DNA of 64,000 nucleotides from Mesodorylaimus sp. YZB2_4 (taxonomy: Eukaryota; Nematoda; Enoplea; Dorylaimida; Dorylaimidae). Below, piece after piece: positions 56,042-64,000 of this stretch. The stretch spans positions 1 to 64,000 of the forward strand of contig JASANH010001073.1 of NCBI GenBank assembly GCA_030248295.1, given 5' to 3'. The stretch's first letter is position 1, and the number at the start of each line of letters is the position of its first letter. Position numbers and translations under genes: made by a program. Under the pieces are notes generated by a model. That model was not told where the DNA came from. It did no database searches and was given only the letters and a program-made list of their open reading frames with translations.

Positions 56042-56881
56042 ATCTGATATGATACGAGAAATACGTGCTTGTTTTGACGTATGACCAATCACGCTATGCA
56101 TATTCTGAATGAGTGTAGAATGACATTTTTGCTAGTGGCACCGATAACAAAAAAGCATACCAAACCCAATAAGAAATGTCAAAAACAAACAAAACACTCC
56201 GACATTTTGCTACCAAACCTGCTACTAATTCTTTTAGGGCAGGACTCAGATTCGACATCCGCGTATTATTGGTGGTAGTCAAAATTTTTGACCGCCATCT
56301 CAATTATTTTCAAAGTCGAAAATTTCATTCCGACGTCGATTTTAGAGCGTACTTTGTGCAAGCAGTGAGCACCGTATTCGGACCTTCATCATGCCATATC
56401 TAATTGCATAAAGCACACATTTCCTGCATCACGCACTGATCATGCAGATATGGTTGGAAAAGCTAAGATCTCGAAAAGCCCTTACTGTAGCCCTCAAAAG
56501 TGTGTAGATTCGTGAGTTTATTCAAGGCGAGACAAGAGTGCGACCAAGGATAACGAGCTGGCAGCTCTGAATAGACTAATTCACCTATTACTTACCTGGA
56601 CACGTAGTTTTGATTGAGACACATAGCCAACCCGCTGTCCCTCTGTGCTATCATGCCAGACCGAAATGTCCAAAACACGCTGAATTTTGGCCTTGGTTCC
56701 CTTTCAAAACCACGGGCATGTCTCAAATTCAGAAACTGTCGTACAGCTATGATTGAGCGGATTCTAGTAATGATATCCTAAGATTGAGGACACGCATTAT
56801 CTAAATGTGACCCCTAATGCACATTTGCTGTTGTATTAACCTTGCCGATGATATAATTTCAGAAAGCGAGGCACATTATCA
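56042..56881. other. Intergenic, nothing recognised
   Basis: No gene or shared repeat was noticed between the channel fragment and the 3' end of the receptor kinase gene. Confidence 0.3.
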
Positions 56882-56887
56882 TTTATT
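56882..56887 (-). terminator. Possible polyadenylation signal of the receptor kinase gene
   Basis: AATAAA on the minus strand, about 165 bases beyond the stop codon at 57052. Confidence 0.45.
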
Positions 56888-57051
56888 TGCATTCATACCG
56901 AAGTCTTCCAAATCTATGCGCATCTAAATCCTAGCTTGTAATACATCGTGCTAATAAGACGGCACAAATTCACAGATTTGATTGTCATCAGTCAAGTATA
57001 CATTAGGTGCTAATATTAGTACATTAGTAGTAATTTAATCGAGTACGTATA

Positions 57052-60000
57052 CTAGTTACCCTCGCCACGTAAATAGCGAGGATTTTCAACCGACGTTGCG
57101 ACGAGGACAGTGGGATCCAAAGCGTAGGTGACTGGAGCGGTTTCCATCTTTGCCACATTATCAAATCCATCGTAAGGATTTCCCAAGTTGCGCATTTCCA
57201 CATCTCTGCCCGTCCTTTTTTCATTTGAAATGGCAGTGAAATCTGTTGAATAACGTTGATCCTTAGTATCGTTCCCAGTTAGCAACGCCTCCTCCTCTTG
57301 CTCCTGCTGGGGTGCATCTTGTGCCTCGACCGTGTCTTCTCCTTCCATGGTGGAGAGATTGAGGTAAACCCCGCATACCCTGACCCATTCTTCCGACAGG
57401 GCCACAAAAGCCGACTGATAAGTAGATGGTGACAGCTGCTGGAGAATAGTTGAAATCCATTTCTTGCATTGATGAAAATTCGGGCGGGCTTCGGCATCGA
57501 CTTTCCAGCATGCACGCATTAACTGATATCTATAAGTATGAAATACAGTTTATAGGGGTATCAAGGACAGAGTGGCCACGTGTGCTCACATAGGGTCACA
57601 CGCAATGCCAGGCGGTCCCAAACGGTTATTTTCGCTAGCTCGCAACCATCTACGAAATTCCATGGGATCGCCTCGCTGTTCCAAATATGGTGTTTTACCG
57701 CAGTTGAACATTTCCCACAGAACAACACCAAATGACCACCTGAAAATTTAGACTTGGAGCTTGGAAATTTTTAGCTTGCAAAAGATCAGAACGAGTTCAT
57801 TCTGATCTTTTGCAAGCTAAAAATTTCTCGACACTCACACATCAGATTTTTTCGTATAAACTGAAGGGTTGATCAAACATTCTAATGCCATCCAATAAAT
57901 TGGCAGTGGAGTGTCAGGGCATGAGCCTCGTTTGCGACCAGCGTCATCTTGGCGAGCTAATCCAAAATCAGCGATTTTCACAATGTGATTTGACGTCAGT
58001 AATAAATTCCTGAGTGCCAAATCGCGATGAATTATCTAAATACATGGAAATTTTTTAAAAGATTTGTGGGACAGAGTAAGAAAATAATTCACATTTGATG
58101 CACTCAAATGAGCCATTCCATTGCCCGCCTGGTAGGCAAAACACAGCAATTTCTCGACGGCACCCTGTGCTCCCTGAAAAATAACTAGAATAGAAAAAGA
58201 GATAATCATATTTGGAAGGCATGGCTTAAAAACTGACGATGAGCACTGCTGACCAGCTCACAATCAGCCTCAGCGACGCTGGGCGCAAAACCAATTTCCC
58301 TTCTGTCGTGAGCCTCCACCTCAGCAAGCTTCGGAGGGAGCCACAGCTGATCGTGAGTAGGTAACCTCCCTCCTGATTGTGAGTCTACACGTTGCATCAC
58401 GTGTCAGATCACAAGTATGTCAGAGCTGTAAAAGAAGTGTGCGACTGCCAAGCATGAATAATCTGCGTCCGACTCTATGAGCTGTCTCAGGAGTCAGGCA
58501 TAAAACTTATCGTGCCAGGCCAGCCAAGGAAGTCGGAGCTCCAGACCCTGAGCCTGCTCAACAAGCCACCCCTTTTTGGTCCTGAAGAGGGTAAATAAAA
58601 GAAGCACTGGTTCAGGGCGGCCTTTGCACTGTGGTTCGCTTCCGCAGTGTTTTAGCTGTTTGCTTTCAGTGTCCCCAGTTCGCTTACCAAGAACTGCCCA
58701 GTGGCATTGACCGAATGGCCTTCAAAGGCGACGGATCGTTTGATTAAATAATCGCGCAATGATCCATTTTCACAGAATTCGATTAGAACGAATAACTGTC
58801 TTTTGGCTAAATCTTGCGTACATGCACCAATCAGAGTCAGCACATTCACGTGGGGTCGAATGTGGCACATTATTTTCAGTTCATCAACCAATGCTTGATA
58901 CGAGTGGACGTCAGACGTGTCTAAAATATTTACGGTGCATAAAATTGAACAATGTCATTCAAATTTTGTAGCAGGCTACGGGGCACAACAACCAGTCAGA
59001 TTGATTTTCACTGGTGCACTTCTGGTGGACAGTCAGTGTGACACTGATGATGAGTTTTGTCCAAGTGCATAAGCTCCACGTCCTTTTTTTTTGGTGGGTT
59101 GGGCCCAGCACCGCCGCATTTCCCGCACAGGACCTCCAGCCCGTTATACCTGCAGCTGACCAGCAGTCGTGATATGCTTAGCGAGACCGCGAGGTGACCA
59201 CGGCACCTTCCTTTTGTGTCTCCACTAGGAGCACCTCCACACGAGGGTATCCTGGACCGGACAATGACTTCCTGTGACGATGGCGGGTGGGCTGTGAACC
59301 CTGTCAGTCTTCGACCAATGAGACTGTCTACTCGTCTGGCTTCCGTCCCTCCACGCGGAGCACCTCTAGGGTACCGGGTGAGTCGCCCGCGGCATGGCAT
59401 GCAAGGTCAGCGAGGGTTTATGGTTTCCAAGCCGACCTCCATCACCGGGGATCGAACCTGGGGCGCAGCTAGCGGCTCGCTACCCAGAAATACGGGCAGA
59501 CGGTGCCAAACCACTGCACCTTCGCGGCTGCTCCCCGCGGTCTTGTCTAGCAACGGCCGATCCCGCCCTGGGGAGACACTATGGTGAAGGTGACCGTGTC
59601 GTATTATATTTTTACGCTTCACCTATGGCGTGCCATATAACAGGCGGTATGCCTCTTATGGAGAGTAATATTTACCTGATGGTAGCTTCACAGCGACATC
59701 AATTTTCGAGTTTTTGCTTGGCCTCGATTTTAACTCGCCCTTGATAACTTTTCCAAACTGTCCTAAGCCAAGTTCGATTGATGTAAGACTCAGCAAATTT
59801 TTATCTATTTCGTATTTCTTCGCATTGTATGACAATATGGTCACTTGTTCGTTGAGAGCCTTATCCGCGTCGATTTTCTTCCCAGTTGTTTTTAGCTTTT
59901 CAGCTACGAGGCTGAATGATTTCTGCAAGGAACGAAAGAGCTGGGTTTCGAAGGACTGTCGTAAAAACGTAAAAAAGGCTCACATTTAATTTTCTATTCT

Positions 60001-62343
60001 TCCAATACCAAACTACGAGGACGAGGAGAAAACCAAAAGTGATCGTGCTCAAAGTAGCGATGATGACTGTCGTCGACACAGAGAAGGATGGAGTGAATTT
60101 CTTGACCAGAAATACTTTGTTCCGTTGTCCGTTTACATTTGCAACATTACATTGATAGACACCAGGTTCAGTCACTTCGACAGTCTCATTATTGAAGAAT
60201 TCTTGCCTTTGCATGAAATCAGGTTGCTCTGGATCAGTTGCGTAGCTCCACTCTATTTTTGGTTTTGGATACCCGCCGGCCTTACAAGTCAGAGCGACCA
60301 TGCCATTAACAAGAAATCTTTCCTCTTCACTTTCGTCCAAAACTGGTGCTTCGTAGTCGCTGAAAAGTGAAAAGTATCCTGAGCTTTGAAATGTGGAGAT
60401 GCAGGGGCCAAGATTAGTGCGACTTGCTATGGGTGGGTGAGTCATGGGGAAACGACCGTTCGACCTGTTGAATTGGGGACCCGCTGTGGGGACAAAGGGA
60501 GGTCTGTCGTGATTCAACGAGCAGATACACTTAGGACGTGCTTTGCTGTGGGAACGTGACCCATTAGGACGTGCTGTGTGCTCGACTCGCGGGCCGGTAA
60601 ATCATTTCGTGTAAAATGTGTCTCTTCACCCTCGAGCGCGCATAAGCGTTTGGTGATGTAGTAGGTGTGTTTGGCATGTGGAGAAGGTAGTGTATCTGGT
60701 TGTCTTTACTGGCCGCCTGCCGGCTATTCCACCTATTACAGTGATGTGATAAAACATGAACATGAAAATGTAGGCGTTTGGGGGGGGGGGGGATGACAGT
60801 CTAACAGGGATAACAGAAGGCGCTATCTGAAAGAATGTCGAGTGCCAGCCAGCGCTAAAAAATTACAGCAAGGTATCTACTGTACATTCACCCGCTCAAA
60901 ATGGAGTTATTAAAATCCTCTTCATATAGCCGCCAGCAGTTTACAGAAGAGTACCTCGGTCGTGGCCTAGCAGGCTACGGCGTAGGCCTCTCATGTGGGT
61001 GCGCACTTAGAGGAGAGGGTTCGACTCGCGCCTCGGTAAAAAGTGACTGTAAAATATGTGTTCCTTAACCCGAAAGTGCGCTGTAAAGTACTTGGCTAAG
61101 GATAAAGTATGACGCGACATAGCATAACTTACCGCCAGCTTTGGACGCCACTCGCTAGCACACAGTCTTTCACTTTGAATGTTCTTGTAGAATTATTCTC
61201 AAAAGTGAACACTATTATTGCATTTTCTGTGAACCTCTGGTCTCCTTGCGCGTCAAACTCAAAGTAGCTGCTGTCATCTCGGGATACACCCATAATCCCA
61301 GCAGTCACTGCGCCCTTGACGACCCAACCAACATTGAATACACCCACAATAATATGATCGAGCCGAGGAACGCTCTTTGGACGGAAATAGCACGCTGCGT
61401 CTTTTGTCTTTAATGAATTGACGTAATAAAGGTTAATTCTGCACTGTTCTTCCTCCGATTGCAGTTTCCCGCCAGTGACTTCATTCCATGTCTTTTTCAT
61501 TAAAGCCACCCCGCATGAGCCGAATTCAGACTTGCAGTATCCGGCAACCACTGCCTCTGCGAGAACACCTCCGCAATCCACTTGCACCACTTGTCCACAA
61601 AGACCATGTCTCCAAATCAGACCACCAAGAAGCGGCGAGTCGCCCAAGAGTAGAGCGTGGTGGATTTGATAATCAGCGGTTGGTAATCGGCAACTGCCAA
61701 GGTCTGTTTCATTTTTCCATACAGTGGCCTGTGCTGAGTGCGACCTGGTGCCAACTTTCATGATACCGCAGATGGCGGGGCCCAGACTGGAAGTAGGCTT
61801 TGCTTGGTCCCTCGACAAGGCCCCACTTTTTAGGACGCACATTCCGCTGGATTTGGTCCACGTAAAATGTGTGCATCCGCGCGTGTGAACACATGATGGA
61901 CCACATCTTTCGCCGGAGCTCATGGGGACATGGCTGATATTAACATGGATATCCCAGTCACAGCTATCCGCCCAATACAGATCACCCTCCTGGTGCCAAC
62001 CAAATCGCACGTCCTTCATCAGTCCACAGATACAATTCCTACAACTCACATACTCAGCTCGATCCGATGTCAAGGATCCTTGTTTCAATCGACACAATTC
62101 ATCGTCTTTAGTCCAAGTGAAATGAGTACAATTTGGATCGCGCGTGCACTGATCTCCGCAATATTCAGGATCAACTTTTGATAAGCTGAAGTCGCTGAGA
62201 TTCCATCCACAGTTTTGTGCCCAAAACAAGTTCAGTTCTTCTTTCCAATATACTGTTTGATTTTTCACGACCTTGCCAAAAGCTGGGTGAAATTTCAGCA
62301 GCATAAGTAGATAAGTAAAAAGTGAAGTGCTAGAGTGCGCCAT
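57052..62343 (-). CDS. Receptor tyrosine kinase with PAN-PAN-expansin-like-Ig ectodomain
   Basis: Eight exons, all in phase: 62343-61133, 60359-59984, 59922-59676, 58920-58688, 58173-58093, 58035-57839, 57739-57590 and 57529-57052, giving 990 residues. Signal peptide about 1-23. Two PAN-like modules occupy about 35-108 and 118-194 (each with C.....THFTWTK...C.LK.G). Residues about 210-395 look like a double-psi beta-barrel/expansin-like module (GSC, GLCGQVVQVDCGG, CRINLYYVNSLKTKDAACYF). An Ig domain has cysteines at about 429 and 474, and the membrane helix is at about 498-523. The kinase spans about 575-850: GLGQFGKV loop, VAVK lysine (about 608), HRDLALRN (about 719-726), DFG (about 739) and SDVWSFGVVLWE. 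The motifs CHIRPHVNVLTLIGACT and FCENGSLRDYL recall VEGFR/PDGFR-type kinases. The segment between DFG and PIYWMALE has no tyrosine. The tail is acidic with NPYDGF and NPRY motifs. The exon 1-2 join uses a perfect GTAAGT donor and TTTTCAG acceptor with matching phase. Confidence 0.83.
57765..57826. repeat. Perfect 26-bp intronic hairpin
   Basis: Positions 57765-57790 are the exact reverse complement of 57801-57826, with a 10-base loop. The hairpin fills most of the 99-base intron (57838-57740) of the receptor kinase. Size and perfection recall a small-RNA precursor or a tiny foldback insertion. Confidence 0.9.
59040..59590 (-). repeat. SINE family 2, copy c (with unoccupied insertion site)
   Basis: On the minus strand the tRNA-like part at about 59535-59440 includes GCGAAGGTGCAGTGGTTTGG (A-box region) and GGTTCGATCCC (B box). 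The body extends to GTGTCTCCACTAGGAGCACC at about 59217. It lies in an intron of the receptor kinase (59675-58921). The motif CCACACGAGGGTATCC at 59236-59251 is the uninterrupted equivalent of the hAT insertion site at 42225. Confidence 0.65.
60573..60775 (+). repeat. SINE family 1, copy d (5'-truncated, interrupted)
   Basis: It starts in the B-box region (CTCGACTCGCGGGCCGG), then ATCATTTCGTGTAAAATGTG and GCGCATAAGCGTTTGGTGATG, as in copy c. About 80 extra bases precede the GTGATGTGATAAAACATGAACATG tail. It lies in intron 1 of the receptor kinase. Confidence 0.65.
60948..61128 (+). repeat. SINE family 1, copy e, adjoining a splice donor
   Basis: It begins CTCGGTCGTGGCCTAGCAGG with a clear B box (GGTTCGACTCG), then the body and the tail TTGGCTAAGGATAAAGTATGACGCGACATAGC, which stops about four bases from the GTAAGT donor of receptor kinase exon 1 (minus, 61132). 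Confidence 0.75.
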
Positions 62344-62794
62344 CTGGGATTTCTCTCCTTTTGACAGTACAGTATGAGAGTAATGATTCTCCTATCCTAA
62401 TATACATACCTATTGCCCTGGGGCACTTCGCTCTCGCCCCCACATTTGTAAGACTATGCTGGTGAAGGCTATGATTGTTTGGAAACATCAGACGCGTCAG
62501 AATTATTTGCGTAATTCCACTAAAGTTACCAGTCACCAGATAATTCGAAAAATTGGTCATTGTTTCATAGAACTCAGAACCCTGACTGATCGTCAGTATT
62601 GCAACTGCGGTGAAACGGCTGGAGATAAGGCTACGATAGTAACCAAACCTTCTGGGTGGTCTTGCCCCTAATGTGGCCTAGTCAATAAATTTATAGGACG
62701 AAAAAGACCTAAGCCAACATCATGGCTTAAAAACAGGCAAAAGATAACAAGTATTGCAGTCGTATTGCAGTCTCGGGGCTAAGTAGCACATATC
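62344..62794. other. Upstream region of the receptor kinase gene
   Basis: No clear TATA box was identified. Plus-strand open frames have no motif. Confidence 0.3.
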
Positions 62795-62897
62795 TGACAA
62801 TCATATTTTATCCAGGCGGCAGTCGAACCCTCCCCTGTAAGTGCGCCCATGACCTGAGAGGGGGACGTCTATCACTAGGCCACGATCTGGGCTTTAA
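62795..62897 (-). repeat. SINE family 1, copy f (partial)
   Basis: On the minus strand: AGATCGTGGCCTAGTGATAGAC, then a B box in GAGGGTTCGACTGCC. The 3' body is only partly preserved. Confidence 0.55.
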
Positions 62898-62947
62898 TTT
62901 CTTTGTCTCCGTTTTATAATCTCCCGTATTTCCCAAAATGACATTTT

Positions 62948-63260
62948 CTCACAAAGATCTTTGCTATTTTCTCACTAAGACTTCCTGAGTCCGAGCTGAG
63001 ATCTTAATTGCAGATACAGTACGCCTAATGCTGCATACTTTTTCGAAAGCATGACAGCCATTTCTGCAAAAGTGAAGGTCTTGCGTAGATCTTGTTGAGA
63101 ACTCGGGAAGAAGTCTGAGAAAACGTGTGTAGTTTTTTTAACAGTAAATTCTCACCAAGATCTTTCTAGGCGTCGTGTTCTTACCCAGGGCTTGCCAAGA
63201 TCTTTGTAAGAAATGTCCTTATCGCAGATCTTTCTGAGAAAATAGCAAGATCTTTGTGAG
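62948..63260. mobile_element. Small inverted-repeat element with CAAAGATCTTTG motifs
   Basis: CTCACAAAGATCTTTGCTATT...CTCA at 62948-62974 is matched by the inverted TGAGAAAATAGCAAGATCTTTGTGAG at 63235-63260 (one-base gap). Between them AGATCTTT recurs several times. It is probably a MITE relic. Confidence 0.5.
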
Positions 63261-64000
63261 ATTGCACCCTGATGCTAAGATTTTGCTCAGACTGGGTGAG
63301 AAATGAGTGAGGTGGGAAATACGGGCAGAAAGGCGCAGCTGAGGCTTTAAAGCTGAGACGACGAGAAAAGATTGTAATGTCAGTAATGTCATCAGTATTG
63401 TAAAGTCTGATTTTGACCGTCCTTGGTCTCCGAGGAGTGTCCGTCAATGCGTTGGCTTTTTATGAACTCACCAGTGCAGAGTGAAGGCACAGCTTGGATG
63501 CAGCGTCTATTTTTATGATTGTGAGACGTCTTTGGTCAGCCGAAAGGGGGCACAATCTTTAAATTGACCACCCAGCTGTCATTCGATATCTGATTAGAAA
63601 GAACCAAGCTGACTCTTCCTTCTTTCATACCTACTATAAAAGTTCATGAGTTCATAATGGATCTTTGTGTGGGTTGTTCTTCCGCATCGAGTCGAGTTAC
63701 AGCTCGATGCTCAATATCCAGATTTGCAGCAATTCTTCGCGACAAACAAGAGAATGTGGGGAAGAGTATGAGCAAGACTTGAGACTATATCTATTGCTGA
63801 ATCATCAGCCCGAGAGGTTGACGTCTCCCAGCCTGGGGAGAGTATCGATCCCTTCGTCCGACTGGCCATAGCTCGCCTGTAGAGGGTTGCGGCAGTCACG
63901 GACTGGACACATCAAATCGCCATAGAACCATAAAAATGGACGCTCTACTTAACAGTGAGCTTGACTTCACACTGCACCCGCGCAATATCATAAGCCACCT
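63261..64000. other. Intergenic, nothing recognised
   Basis: No gene or known repeat is supported at the right edge of the window. Confidence 0.3.

Noticed and set aside
61129..62343. A separate secreted PAN-expansin-like gene ending at 61129
   Set aside because: The stop lies within a consensus splice donor, and the next minus-strand exon accepts it in the correct phase and lacks its own start, so a single receptor gene is the better model.

Overview
The window is nuclear DNA of a small-genome invertebrate animal. Genes are split by introns with standard GT..AG ends, many of them only 50-100 bases long. The set of families (DEG/ENaC channels, a FMRFamide-receptor-like GPCR, an allatostatin-C-like neuropeptide, astacin, Kunitz and PAN/apple domains, a receptor tyrosine kinase with an Ig domain) points to a protostome, probably an ecdysozoan. 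The species cannot be named from this sequence alone. Intergenic DNA and the longer introns are crowded with transposon debris.

Layout, left to right. 1-3 kb: a short tandem repeat and an apparently intact pogo-type DDE transposase (minus). 3.5-6.4 kb: two non-autonomous DNA transposons with terminal inverted repeats and 8-bp target duplications (hAT-like), then a foldback element. 6.5-10.3 kb: a complete 11-exon methylmalonate-semialdehyde dehydrogenase (plus). 10.5-13.9 kb: repeats, including a MULE-like element with long inverted ends. 14.8-17.3 kb: a two-exon DEG/ENaC channel (plus). 18-19.2 kb: more copies of the same repeat families. 19.96-20.32 kb: a two-exon neuropeptide precursor ending in an allatostatin-C-like, probably amidated peptide (plus). 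21.9-25.1 kb: a 3.25-kb element with about 270-bp inverted ends that carries one Polinton/adintovirus-type capsid-like gene, broken by a frameshift and palindromes. 28.2-29.5 kb: remnants of an LTR retrotransposon, probably BEL/Pao. 30-32 kb: a duplicated small divergent locus. 32.4-33.5 kb: an intronless FMRFamide-type GPCR. 33.9-34.7 kb: a coiled-coil reading frame with one in-frame stop. 35.6-36.8 kb: a broken astacin metalloprotease. 38.0-38.4 kb: a Kunitz protein lacking one disulfide (minus). 40.75-44.9 kb: a complete 9-exon METTL2/8-type tRNA m3C methyltransferase (plus).

The last 18 kb hold the most unusual content, all on the minus strand. A two-exon gene (53928 down to 46592) encodes a 1,687-residue secreted protein: signal peptide, about 400 residues of Ser/Thr-rich sequence, two bulb-type (B-type) lectin domains and about twelve PAN-like units. 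Upstream of it lies an eight-exon receptor tyrosine kinase (62343 down to 57052, 990 residues). Splice phase shows that a signal peptide, two PAN-like modules and a double-psi-beta-barrel/expansin-like module join to an Ig domain, a transmembrane helix and a complete kinase domain. A frame-broken DEG/ENaC fragment lies between them on the plus strand.

Several dispersed element families share one design: ends built of short direct repeats (GACCCG, GATCGG, GGTCAAGGTCA or GGGGGAATCG). Two tRNA-derived SINE-like families occur in both intergenic DNA and introns. One hAT-like element sits in a SINE copy whose unoccupied counterpart is visible elsewhere in the window.
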